From Methanonatronarchaeum sp. AMET-Sl (lineage in GTDB: Archaea; Halobacteriota; Methanonatronarchaeia; Methanonatronarchaeales; Methanonatronarchaeaceae): DNA of 64,000 nucleotides. Of this stretch, positions 17,801 to 27,286 are shown in pieces. The notes beneath the pieces are model-generated. The model worked only from the letters and a program-made list of their open reading frames with translations, was not told where the DNA came from and ran no database searches. How positions within the stretch are numbered: position 1 is the first letter of the stretch; each line of letters opens with the position of its first letter. The translations under genes and the position numbers were made by a program. The DNA is taken from assembly GCF_029854155.1 (NCBI RefSeq), contig NZ_CP122958.1:256001-320000 (forward strand), given 5' to 3'.

Positions 17801-18871
17801 AACCAAAAACCCCAAAACAAAAATCTAAACAAACATTTAAATAGTTTCTGGAAAACACTACCAAAAACCCTTTACTGGAACCTGAATCCACCAACTCTAA
17901 CAAAATCGAATTTATATTTATTTCCCCTAACTAATAGAGATTAAAATAAAAAGATTTAATTTTTCTATTAACTTTCTTACTGGGTTTTTTATCTTTTAAA
18001 TATTTTTATATCTCTGAATAATTCAATTTCAATATATACTTATTTTATTTTTCATGTCGCCTAGAATGTCGCTACACCGTTTTCAATTTAACGAATGAGT
18101 GAACTATATTGAAGAGATTAACTGTAATAAATCAACAGATCCCAATGGAAAAGCAAAACACAAAAAAACCCATTAAAAATCCAAAAACAAAGATAAACCC
18201 CCCCTAAACTCCTTGTATTTAGATTTCGTTTGCTAACAATGATCTCATATGTTTGTTATCAACTAAAAACTGGATATGTAGAGCTAAACTTACTGTAGGC
18301 CTTTATAACCGAATATTAAAAACAAGCTCAAAAACCCCAAAACAAATTAAAGAAAAAACCAGAAAAAACAAGGAAACTACAGGAAAACGGAGAAATAACC
18401 CTAAAAACACCAACTACCTCAAAGACATGGATCTAACAAAAAAACAACAAAAAACAAAAACAATAAGTAAACTTCATATTTAATGTAAATTGAGACATAC
18501 AAAAAAAAATAATGACTTGTTTAAATGCCTAATCATTTAAGTTATTGTTTAAAAAAAATAACTACTACGGAGACGGAGTGGTTACCGAAAGGGTATATTT
18601 TCCCTAAATCCATTACCACTCCGTTTCCTATCTCAACTAAAAAATTAGTGATCAAGTAGTTATATTAAGGCCCGGCTAAATGGAAATTAAGGCTAAAGTA
18701 TAACCCCTATTTTTACATAAAAAACCAAAAAAGAGGCTAAAAACTGAGCCAAACCCAAATAACCTATAATTCAAAACGGGAAACTTCCAAGGTACCATAA
18801 AGAAAACGAAATCAAAAAAATAATAAACATATTAATTAAAATTAAAAATCACAAAAGAGAGAGTTTACTAT
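17801..18871. other. Gene-poor region
   Basis: About 1 kb of A/C- and AT-rich sequence. Open frames such as the one at 18253-18483 are low-complexity Lys/Thr/Asn strings without homology features. The one clear structure is the hairpin at 18573-18623. Confidence 0.45.
18573..18623. other. Long perfect hairpin
   Basis: ACGGAGTGGT (18573-18582) pairs perfectly with ACCACTCCGT (18614-18623). The loop contains GAAAGGG...TCCCT, a second internal stem. Just upstream AAGTTATT (about 18539) and AAATAACT form another inverted repeat. It lies about 250 bases before the kinase-like gene at 18872. It may be an RNA element or a mobile-element end. Confidence 0.45.
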
Positions 18872-19615
18872 ATGAGCTATATCGAATTCATCGGTCCACC
18901 AGGAACAGGGAAATCAAAAATACATCAAGAGCTAATAAAAAAAACTGATTTTTATGGAGGATTTAACGAAGATGGGTTAGAGAGAGCTTTTTTAAACGAT
19001 AAAATAGAATTAAAAGCCAACCATAAATTCAAACGCATATATAGGTTTTGCCCATCATCATTTAAGTCATTTTTTGATGACAAAATACTTCAATATTACA
19101 TTGGAGATATATGTTTCACTAATTTCATCTCAGAAAAACCAGGTTATCTAGAAATTATTAAAGATGGTCTAGAATCAGTAGCTGTTGAAAAGAAAAAAAT
19201 AATAAACTACCTAAAACATAATGCTGAAAAATATCAGCTCGGCATATCAACTAAACTTCCAAACGAAACTCTAGTTCTAGACGAAGGGTTTAGCCAAGGA
19301 AGTGTCTCTATATTGTGGAGAGAAAACAAAAGAAGGTTTTCCTTAAAAAAATATTTTGAAGTTGCTCCAACACCAGATAAAATAATCTACATAAACGCGC
19401 CAACTGACCTCTGCATCGAAAGACAGAGAAAAAGAGGAAATATAATTGTAGATAAAAATTATGGTACACCCCAAGAACTCCAAAAAAAACACGAAAAAGC
19501 ATGTAATGAAGTAGTGAACTACCTCGAAAAAAATGGTGTTGAAAAAATCCAAATAAAAAACAAAAACAAATCAATAAAGAAAAAAACCGATAAAATAAAG
19601 AAAAAACTTAAATAA
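18872..19615 (+). CDS. P-loop nucleoside/adenylate-kinase-like NTPase
   Basis: 247 residues. YIEFIGPPGTGKSKIHQEL (residues 3-21) is a Walker A motif at the very N-terminus, as in small-molecule kinases. LVLDEGFSQGS (about 134) is the strand-2/3 acidic motif, and PTDLCIERQRKRG (about 178) matches a LID-type arginine motif (C-x-x-R-x-x-x-R) of the thymidylate-kinase group. It ends in a 25-residue lysine-rich tail. Phosphate acceptor unknown. Similar proteins occur in haloarchaeal glycan and accessory islands. It is flanked by gene-free DNA, so context does not help. Confidence 0.65.
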   Translation: MSYIEFIGPPGTGKSKIHQELIKKTDFYGGFNEDGLERAFLNDKIELKANHKFKRIYRFCPSSFKSFFDDKILQYYIGDICFTNFISEKPGYLEIIKDGLESVAVEKKKIINYLKHNAEKYQLGISTKLPNETLVLDEGFSQGSVSILWRENKRRFSLKKYFEVAPTPDKIIYINAPTDLCIERQRKRGNIIVDKNYGTPQELQKKHEKACNEVVNYLEKNGVEKIQIKNKNKSIKKKTDKIKKKLK

Positions 19616-20060
19616 ACAAACCAACCACCTCTCAACCACCCAAAATATCCTCAACAAAAAACCAAAAAAATAGACTTAGAAAACAGAGAATTCTAACCAC
19701 AAACCGATATACAAGATAAAAAACGAATCCACCAAGAAACATAAAAAAAATAGAGAAAAAGGAGAACCCCTTCCCCAAATACTCAATCCTGACATAACTA
19801 AAAATCTACAAAACAACCCAACCAACGCGAAACAGAAAAACCCAGATCAATAACTTCAAGGAAGAGGAGCCCTCCCCTTAATCCTTGATAGCCTCTATTC
19901 CATTTGAGGAGCCTAAAAATCGTTTAGGAACTGCAGACCCACCGCTTCTTTTATTCTATATAGCCTCTATAAACTCAACCCATAACCCTCTTTTTAGTTG
20001 TTGGGATAAAGAAGTTCACTTCTAGTTTAAAGAAGAGGTTTTGACCTATACCTAAGGTTT
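19616..20060. other. Gene-free region
   Basis: No gene is supported. A short plus-strand frame around 19905-20030 reads EEPKNRLGTADPPLLLF and onwards, which might be the tail of another decayed transposase, but the evidence is weak. Confidence 0.3.
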
Positions 20061-20237
20061 TTAGTTACCTGGTTCCGCATTTTCTAGTGCTTCTATCGCG
20101 GCGTCAGGCAGTTCTCCAGCTGCATCTTCAAGGGCAGCTTGAGCTGCTTCCGGCAGTTCTTCAAGCGCACCGGTTTCAGCAAGCAATATAATAAGTTCAA
20201 TAGCCTCCTCCTCAAACGGTACTCCAGCAAAACTCAT
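20061..20237 (-). CDS. 58-residue acidic peptide with an internal 15-residue repeat
   Basis: Encodes MSFAGVPFEEEAIELIILLA followed by two 15-residue units, LEELPEAAQAALEDA and AGELPDAAIEALENA, and ends EPGN. The GGAGGTGGG ribosome site sits 7-13 bases before the ATG, one of the strongest in the window, which is the main evidence that it is translated. It has no Cys or Lys/Arg and is strongly acidic (about 15 Asp/Glu). The N-terminal part is a hydrophobic helix. I do not recognise a family. A regulatory microprotein, a leader-type peptide or part of a decayed element are all possible. Confidence 0.55.
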   Translation of the reverse strand: MSFAGVPFEEEAIELIILLAETGALEELPEAAQAALEDAAGELPDAAIEALENAEPGN

Positions 20238-20326
20238 AAAAAACCCACCTCCTTAAATAAATTTAAATATTAAATCAACTAAAACCCTTCGATTCCACCC
20301 AACCACCAAAGACACTAAATACCTAA

Positions 20327-20358
20327 TGACATCCCCCGTAAAAGAGGGAAGGCCTTAA
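20327..20358. mobile_element. IS200/IS605-type terminal hairpin motif
   Basis: TGACATCCCCCG-TAAAA-GAGGGAAGG resembles the end sequences of archaeal IS200/IS605 elements (TGACATCC followed by a G/C-rich hairpin). A TnpA relic lies 250 bases to the right. Confidence 0.4.
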
Positions 20359-20606
20359 TCCTCAGTTGAAATAAAACATCAAAAAACCATAGAAAACCCC
20401 ACAAACCCCCAAAAATAAGACAAAGCCAGCTATAAATCACAAACCACACAACCAAACCAACATCAACTATGAAAACCAAACCATCTTCCTTCTGGAGATG
20501 AAACGTACCCCCCTCAATAGATATAAAAACCATATAACAGAATCTAAAACCTGCGAGGGCGAGCTCCCCGACCAACCGGAGTCAGGGGTGAAGCCCGACA
20601 CTCGGC

Positions 20607-20870
20607 CTAATGTTCCGTCTCCACGATAAATCGTTCAACAACTTCCTCCGACACCACACCCGTCGTTCCCACGTAGTACCCAACCTTCCAGAAACCACCT
20701 CCCAAAAATACGACTCCCGAATCTCAGGAGACCGCTCCAGCAAATGCTTCCCCGATTACGACTTGAACTGCCGAACAATATCTGCCGGACCATGCTTCGG
20801 GTCTGTTCAACGCGCCCGAGGCCGTTTACATGTAAGTTTATACCTTTACCTAACCAAAACCTAACACAAC
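20607..20870 (-). pseudogene. TnpA (IS200/IS605 Y1 transposase) relic
   Basis: The minus-strand frame ends GGGFWKVGYYVGTTGVVSEE then VVERFIVETEH and a stop at 20607. This matches the C-terminal part of IS200-type TnpA (W-x-x-G-Y-Y/F-V-x-T-x-G-x-V-S-x-E-x-V-x-x-Y-I). The catalytic tyrosine helix should lie in the last block, but here the usual Y-I is F-I, so the catalytic Tyr appears lost. The upstream half is broken by frameshifts and a stop, and the HUH motif is not recognisable. Higher GC than the surroundings supports recent foreign origin. Confidence 0.6.
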
Positions 20871-21026
20871 AAAACACAAAAAAAGAGATCTACATTGAAG
20901 AACGGTGAATGGAACTCACCACTCCCATGCTAACTCCAAGATTGATTAGACTACATCCACACCAAACCTCAATGGAGTCCTTTCTCTTTAATTTTAAATA
21001 TAATAATTTGTTTTATTTTATAGGGT

Positions 21027-21455
21027 GTGAAATGGATGAAGATTGCTGGTAAAAAGAAAATTATTGTTATTCTAGTTGTTGTTTTTCTGTCAACTGCATT
21101 CCTCTGTGGCTGTATACAGACAAATGGAGATAATGAAACAAATAGTGATAACGAGTTACCGGATAATGGTGATCTGGAGAAAACAGATGCTTATGTAGCT
21201 GATCACCAACCAGATGAATCCCGTTATGGCCCGGATTTTGAAGCAGAAGTAGTAAACCAAGCAAATGTTTCAGGCACCATTGAAGTCACTCTCTATTTTT
21301 ATGATGAAAACGATGACCCCATAGACACCGTAGTAAAGGAACTATCAATCGACAGCCAATCAACAGAAACTATAGAGTTCCACAACGTCGGGCTGCCAGA
21401 CAACACTGAATCATACGGCATAGAAGTTACAAAACAAGGCCATGAATACACATAA
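21027..21455 (+). CDS. Small secreted lipoprotein
   Basis: 142 residues. The N-terminus is KKKIIVILVVVFLSTAFLCGC, a lipoprotein signal with lipobox L-C-G-C, so Cys at about residue 29 would be lipidated. An acidic, Asn-rich linker follows (NGDNETNSDNELPDNGD), then a compact beta domain of about 85 residues with EAEVVNQANVSGTIEVTLYF and STETIEFHNVGL. The layout resembles FxLYD or CARDB-like domains of archaeal surface proteins. Role unknown; it could be a cell-surface binding or assembly factor. It stands alone before the epimerase gene. Confidence 0.7.
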   Translation: MKWMKIAGKKKIIVILVVVFLSTAFLCGCIQTNGDNETNSDNELPDNGDLEKTDAYVADHQPDESRYGPDFEAEVVNQANVSGTIEVTLYFYDENDDPIDTVVKELSIDSQSTETIEFHNVGLPDNTESYGIEVTKQGHEYT

Positions 21456-21742
21456 AACAACCAAAACAAAAAATAACCCCTCTATAACCATTTATAAGGT
21501 TTTAGATACGATAAATCCAGGCCCAATAGCTCTTTGAGTCTTTGAAAAACCCTTGAACAAAAAAATTATTGATACGGCCAGCTATCGACTCTACATACCC
21601 CTGTCTCCCAATTAATTCTTTTTAATCTATCTCTGTTTTAGTTTATTAGTTACCTAAATCCAGGTATTGGGTAGGGTATGTTAGGTAGGAATAGAGTTAA
21701 GTTTTTTTATAGGTATTATTTTGTTTGTTTGGTGATTTTTAT

Positions 21743-22729
21743 ATGGATGTTCTTGTTACTGGTGGTGCTGGATTCATTGGCTCTCACTTAACTATGGGTT
21801 TATTGGATAAGGGGTTGGATGTAGTTGTTCTCGATAACTTAAATGATTATTACTCTCCAGAAATCAAGGAAAAGAATCTTGAGTTATGTAGAGATAGGGC
21901 AAATGAAACCGATGGTGGACTAGAGTTTATAGAGGGAGATGTCAGAAATCGGGATTTGGTTGAGGGGGTTTTTGGTAGGTTTGGTTTTGATGTTGTTTTT
22001 CATGAGGCTGCTCAAGCTGGTGTCCGATATTCGGTTGAGAATCCTTTGGAGCCGGATAGAGTGAATGTGGAGGGAACCCTCAACCTACTGGAAGCATCTG
22101 TTGACTATGGTGTGGGTCGCTTCATAAACGCTTCTTCTTCCTCTGTATATGGTGAAACCGAGTACCTGCCGTTCGATGAAAAACACCCTAAAACACCCCG
22201 AAGTCCCTACGGTGTCAGCAAACTGGCCAGCGAACAATACACCAGGGTATACCACGAACTCTACGACATCAACACAATCTCCCTCCGATACTTCACCGTC
22301 TATGGACCAAGGATGCGGCCAGACATGGCTATCTCAAACTTCACAAAAAACTGCCTAAACCAAAAACCACCCCAAATATACGGAGACGGCCAACAAACCA
22401 GAGACTTCACCTACATCGACGACGTCGTAAAAGCCAACCTAAAACTACTCGACAACAAAAAAGGATACGGAGAACCCATCAACATAGGCTCCAACCAAAA
22501 CATAACAATAGAACAACTCGCACAAAAAATAATAGACATAACCGGATACCAAGGAAAACCCAAATACACAAACAAGAAAAAAGGAGACGCCCGACACACC
22601 TACGCAGACATAACAAAAGCCAAACAAAAAATAAACTACCAACCAACAACCACCCTACAACAAGGACTAAAAAAATACAAAAAATGGCTAAAAAACAACA
22701 AAAACTGGTACAAACCACAAAAACCATAA
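21743..22729 (+). CDS. NAD-dependent sugar-nucleotide epimerase (GalE/UDP-glucuronate 4-epimerase-like)
   Basis: 328 residues of extended SDR fold. It has the N-terminal Rossmann motif VTGGAGFIGSHL, DNLNDYYSPEIKEKNL, VVFHEAAQAGVRYSVENP, the catalytic Ser in SSSSVYGE and YxxxK in YGVSKLASEQ. RYFTVYGPRMRPDMAIS follows and TRDFTYIDDVV sits near residue 225. The H-x-A-A-Q-A-G-V-R-Y-S segment is characteristic of UDP-glucuronate 4-epimerases and close relatives. It would supply a sugar donor for surface glycans. I prefer the ATG at 21743; a TTG six codons upstream is in frame. The gene switches abruptly near 22150 from G/T-rich to A/C-rich coding strand. Confidence 0.9.
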   Translation: MDVLVTGGAGFIGSHLTMGLLDKGLDVVVLDNLNDYYSPEIKEKNLELCRDRANETDGGLEFIEGDVRNRDLVEGVFGRFGFDVVFHEAAQAGVRYSVENPLEPDRVNVEGTLNLLEASVDYGVGRFINASSSSVYGETEYLPFDEKHPKTPRSPYGVSKLASEQYTRVYHELYDINTISLRYFTVYGPRMRPDMAISNFTKNCLNQKPPQIYGDGQQTRDFTYIDDVVKANLKLLDNKKGYGEPINIGSNQNITIEQLAQKIIDITGYQGKPKYTNKKKGDARHTYADITKAKQKINYQPTTTLQQGLKKYKKWLKNNKNWYKPQKP

Positions 22730-22751
22730 AAAACCCAAAAACACCCCAATC

Positions 22752-22760
22752 CTTATAAAA
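22752..22760 (+). promoter_or_regulatory. TATA box of the type IV pilin gene
   Basis: CTTATAAAA lies about 36 bases before the ATG at 22792. Confidence 0.55.
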
Positions 22761-22791
22761 AGTAACAAAGAGAAACATTGAATGTGTAAAA

Positions 22792-23301
22792 ATGAAACAG
22801 ACATTAAAACAGAAAATAAAAAAAGAAGACGGTGTATCCCCCGTCATAGGCGTCATACTAATGGTCGCCATCGTCGTCCTACTAGCCGCAATCGTCGCCG
22901 CATTCGTATTCGGAGTAGTCACAATACCAGAACCAACACCACAAGCAGCAACCACAATCGACGACGCAACATGGGATGGTGATACTTTAGAGTTGACTTT
23001 ACTACATCAATCTGGAGCATCACTAGCAGCTGACGACACAAAAGTAATAGTAACAGCCTGGAATGATGAAGAGGACTCTCCATTTACTGCTGAACGCCTA
23101 CTATCAGATTTAGAAGATGAGTTTAATGCAGGCGATTCTTGGTCAACAGGTGAAAGAATAACTCTATCGATAGAAGACGATGATTGGGATTTAGATGATG
23201 ACGGGCCTAATCAGGTTGAGGTGCGGTTGATTGATGTACCTTCTGAAGGTACGATCAGTGTGATGACAACCACCAACATAATAGACACAACAGAGGATTA
23301 A
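22792..23301 (+). CDS. Archaeal type IV pilin
   Basis: 169 residues. It has a class III signal peptide: basic leader KQTLKQKIKKEDG, then VSPVIGVILMVAIVVLLAAI and VAAFVFG, the conserved hydrophobic helix of PilA-type archaeal pilins. PibD should cleave before VSPVIG. The rest is a very acidic head domain (many Asp/Glu, few Lys), in keeping with a halophile. The signal and helix are encoded by C/A-ending codons while the head uses mixed, T-richer codons, with a clear break after the helix. It has its own TATA box and a stem-loop terminator, so it is transcribed alone. Role: adhesion pilus subunit. Confidence 0.9.
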   Translation: MKQTLKQKIKKEDGVSPVIGVILMVAIVVLLAAIVAAFVFGVVTIPEPTPQAATTIDDATWDGDTLELTLLHQSGASLAADDTKVIVTAWNDEEDSPFTAERLLSDLEDEFNAGDSWSTGERITLSIEDDDWDLDDDGPNQVEVRLIDVPSEGTISVMTTTNIIDTTED

Positions 23302-23361
23302 TAAACTGATTATGACGGTTGATGGGTTGGTTGCCTGTTTGGTTTGTTAGAATCGTTTATT

Positions 23362-23385
23362 GAGGGGGTTTTTCCCTCTTTTTTA
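23362..23385 (+). terminator. Stem-loop terminator after the pilin gene
   Basis: GAGGG-GGTTTTT-CCCTC followed directly by six T. Confidence 0.7.
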
Positions 23386-23689
23386 TCTATTTTTTTGAAT
23401 CTTTTTTTTTGTTCTTTGAGGTTTGTGATTGATTTCTTTTTTTTCGGGTTTTATGTATTTTGGATGGTTTATTAGGTTTTTATATAGATTATTATTTTTA
23501 TTATTTTATTATTAGTATAGTAGGAATCGAGTCTTTGGAGATTGCGAAGTTTTTTAATGATTTATGGTATTGGGTTTATAGAGCCTAAAAAAGATTTAGA
23601 AAAAACTAAGAGCCGACATATAAAAAACCCGATAATCAACTTAATAAATAATAAATATAGAGATAAAACCAATAAAAACTAAAAATACG

Positions 23690-23911
23690 CTAGTTAAAAA
23701 AAATCATATAGTCAAGCCAGTAATTAACTTCATATAAAGTGCCATTACCACAGTTAAACCAGTTATCATTGTGGTCTAGATACGTATTTAGAGTAAAAAC
23801 TAATGCCAGACCTAAAACAAGCAGTATTAAAGCAATAGACAATTCAGCCACAAAACAAATGATGAATATGATGAATCTTATTTTGCTTGTTTTAATCAGC
23901 CTGTAGCGTAC
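23690..23911 (-). pseudogene. Start-less small membrane ORF
   Basis: The minus frame is open for about 73 codons: IRFIIFIICFVAELSIALIL then VLGLALVFTLNTYLD (one or two membrane segments), then a polar part with NDNWFNCGNGTLYEVNYWLD. It ends at TAG 23690. No ATG, GTG or TTG occurs before the membrane segment, so either the 5' end has been lost or an atypical start is used. No family recognised. Confidence 0.3.
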
Positions 23912-24464
23912 TTAAACACTAGATAAAACTATATCTACAGTTAAAATACCTGATGAATTTAAAACTTAGATATAGGTATTAAGTGTATAAAAAGACGTTA
24001 ATTGGAAGAATCTACAAAAAAGACAAAGCACTCATACTGACATAAAAACCAAATCAAATAAAGATTAAAACGGTAATTTCGACCAATATGATTAACAGGA
24101 GAACCTGAACAGGTGGAGGTTAATGCGATGGATACTACATTCCAAGGGTACAATAAGGAATTATAACCATCAAGATAACAATCATCTGAGAAAAACCCAA
24201 ATCCATTTAAAAAATTGGATAGAGGTCTAAATAAATGCGGATATTTTTTTAAATGCGGATATTTTTTTAATCCTTATCTCTTACTTCCAAACCCTTTTTT
24301 ACATATCTAATAATTTAAGATTTATTCTATAAATTAGATTTCTTTAATTTTGATTTAATCTATATTTTAAGTGATTTAGGCTTTATTTAATGGTTTTTAG
24401 ATTTAAAGAGGGATATAGATACTTTAAATCTAAAAATAATTCAAGAACGGTATATGATTAAATA
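23912..24464. other. AT-rich intergenic region with tandem repeat
   Basis: No gene supported. It contains the 18-bp tandem repeat at 24233-24268 and a short frame EPEQVEVNAMDTTFQGYN near 24110 that may be a fragment of a lost gene. Confidence 0.35.
24233..24268. repeat. 18-bp perfect tandem repeat
   Basis: AAATGCGGATATTTTTTT occurs twice without a gap. Confidence 0.9.
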
Positions 24465-26180
24465 TCAATTTGGTTGACCAAACACTATTTCTCCGTTATA
24501 GGATTTATTTTGATGGTCTCTTTCTATTTCTATCGTTACTTTTCCATCGTCCCTATTGATTTCAGTAATATCCATACTGGGATCTATTGTTATCACAGTG
24601 TTTTCATTACTTTCTATGTCATAGTCAGGGTCTTGATCGCCTGTATATTCTAAATTTAATGTTACGTTGTTTGTATTAGCCCATATTTTTTCTACTCTAT
24701 CTGTTTCTTCAATTTCATCGCCATCCTCATCATCTTCTTTGATTATTATATCATATGGGTCTTCCTCTGCCTCTTCAACAGTTACTGTTGATGTATCAGT
24801 TATTTCATTACCATCTGCATCTTCTGCACTGAATTCTATTGTATATTCATCTGCAGTTTCTTCGTTGAATGTGAATGTTGCTATACCCTCTGTATCAGTT
24901 GTCTCAGTATCTCCAGTTTCTATGCCATTGAGTCCGTCATCTTCTTCAACACTTATCTCTATGCCTTCAATAGGCTCACCTTCGTAATATGCTGTAACTG
25001 TTATTTCTCCGTTTTCACCGGCTGTAATTGTAACGTCATCCGCTTCTATTGAATCAACATTTGCTGGTTCAACAGTTATTGTTGATGTATTTTGTATGTC
25101 TGGGTCTTCTGCACTGAATTCTATTGTATATTCACCTTCATCGTCACTGTAGATATCTTCAAATGTGGCTGCACCATCTTCAGTATCCAGTTCGTCTGTT
25201 TCACTTATACCTTCAAGACCTTCTTCTACAGAGTCAACTGTTACGGTTTCATCATCAACGAGGTTACCAAATTCATCAGTTACTGTAACCGTTATATCTC
25301 CAGTTGTTTCAGGTTCCAAAACAAGATCAGGTGTTTCTATCTCTGCTACATCTGCTGGTTCAACAGTTAGAGAATCACTTGCTTGGGTTACTTCATCTGC
25401 ATCAGCTGTAATTGTATGTTCATCATCTGCTAAAGTAATAATGTCTTCATCAATTTCTGCAGTGTATTCTCCATCTTCATTTAATTGAACTATATTTTCA
25501 GTATAAACTTCTTCATCCTGGGTTCCGGAAATTATTTTAAAATCTGTTAGGTCTTGGTCCGCCACCCGATCACCATCTTCGTCATACACTGTAACCGTTA
25601 CATCCAAGCTATCACCAGCAGTTAGTGGATCTTCACTAAAAGATGTTATCTCAACTTCGAAATCTGGTTGATCATAAACCACCTCTTCAGATACATCTGA
25701 ATTTAGAGCTTGGATCGTATTACCTGTAGGAGTATGTATTATCCAGACCTCTACTTCAACTATATCTCCCTGAATCTCCCCAAAATACTGTTCCAGGTCA
25801 TCAAGGTCAAATATTTTATTTATTTCCTGGCCTGCAGTCCAACTTTCCTCTCCATCCAGCCATTCAGATAGATCGAACTGCTCCGCATAACTATTCTGCT
25901 CACTATCATAAACTGTAACCGAGGTATGAACGTCCTCACTATCGATTGGGCTACCCATCCGATGAAAAAGAGATACACTAACCAACTCTACCTCTCCATC
26001 CTCATTAACTTGGACGTTTGGTTCTTCAATTGAGATTTCGGCAAGAGGTTCACGCTCCAATGATAATTCAACGAAAACAAAAGTAGAGACCATTCCAGCT
26101 AAAACTACAACTATCCCTACCATCAAAATAACACCGATCACGGGGCTAACACCCCTCTCACCACCGAAGAACCCAACCAT
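24465..26180 (-). CDS. Pilin-like adhesin with Ig-like (invasin/Big-type) repeats
   Basis: 571 residues. The N-terminus GGERGVSPVIGVILMVGIVV is a class III pilin signal and hydrophobic helix, as in the pilin at 22792. Residues 30-165 are a pilin-type head. From about 170 come several Ig-like domains, recognisable by repeated cores: ITVTVTDEFGNLVDDETVTV and ITVTAYYEGEPIEGIEISV; the strand EYTIEFSAEDPDIQNTSTIT is repeated as EYTIEFSAEDADGNEITDT. The protein is extremely acidic. Pilin helix plus Ig stalk suggests a pilus-tip or pilus-decorating adhesin exported by the archaeal pilus machinery. It is divergently placed to the archaellins. Confidence 0.85.
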   Translation of the reverse strand: MVGFFGGERGVSPVIGVILMVGIVVVLAGMVSTFVFVELSLEREPLAEISIEEPNVQVNEDGEVELVSVSLFHRMGSPIDSEDVHTSVTVYDSEQNSYAEQFDLSEWLDGEESWTAGQEINKIFDLDDLEQYFGEIQGDIVEVEVWIIHTPTGNTIQALNSDVSEEVVYDQPDFEVEITSFSEDPLTAGDSLDVTVTVYDEDGDRVADQDLTDFKIISGTQDEEVYTENIVQLNEDGEYTAEIDEDIITLADDEHTITADADEVTQASDSLTVEPADVAEIETPDLVLEPETTGDITVTVTDEFGNLVDDETVTVDSVEEGLEGISETDELDTEDGAATFEDIYSDDEGEYTIEFSAEDPDIQNTSTITVEPANVDSIEADDVTITAGENGEITVTAYYEGEPIEGIEISVEEDDGLNGIETGDTETTDTEGIATFTFNEETADEYTIEFSAEDADGNEITDTSTVTVEEAEEDPYDIIIKEDDEDGDEIEETDRVEKIWANTNNVTLNLEYTGDQDPDYDIESNENTVITIDPSMDITEINRDDGKVTIEIERDHQNKSYNGEIVFGQPN

Positions 26181-26645
26181 AAAAACCCTAATAAAGAATG
26201 GAACACCATATAACTTTAGATTTACCCAAAAAACTGACTACTAAAAAAACTAGCGAGCCAGATAAAAAACCACCTAAAAAACTGTATAAACAGAAAAAAA
26301 GACAAAAAACCTGTGATTTATTCTGTGATTTATTAATAGTATACGGTATTTCAATCCTCCAAGAATAAAGTTTTTAAATCACTACCTTTCTAATTCCATT
26401 ACCTCCTATCCCAATACCATAAATTAAAGTTATTTTTCAGGAAAATATCCAGGTATTTAGATATAAAGCAATCTAAAACAACCTAAATCGATATAAAGGA
26501 TAATAAAATATATTTACGGTTTTTAATGTTTTTAAAAATTATAAATATTAATTAAAGCGTGTATCCTTGGTTTTTTCATTTTTGATAAACGCTAAACGGG
26601 TTTATATACCAAAATAAACTTCTTTTGTAGTAGGTGTATAGAGAC
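26181..26645. other. Divergent promoter region between adhesin and archaellins
   Basis: No gene. It holds TATA-like AAAGTTATATGG (minus, about 26205-26216) for the adhesin gene, the archaellin TATA box at 26601, and CTGTGATTTATT twice near 26310-26335. Confidence 0.5.
26601..26608 (+). promoter_or_regulatory. TATA box of the archaellin operon
   Basis: TTTATATA, preceded by AAACGGG (BRE-like), 38-45 bases before the ATG at 26646. Confidence 0.65.
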
Positions 26646-27266
<621 letters not shown>

Positions 27267-27286
27267 AAAATGGAGTGTAAAACAAA

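Noticed and set aside
20061..20237. RiPP precursor call for the 58-residue peptide
   Set aside because: No modifying enzyme, transporter or protease gene lies nearby, and no cleavage motif is recognisable.
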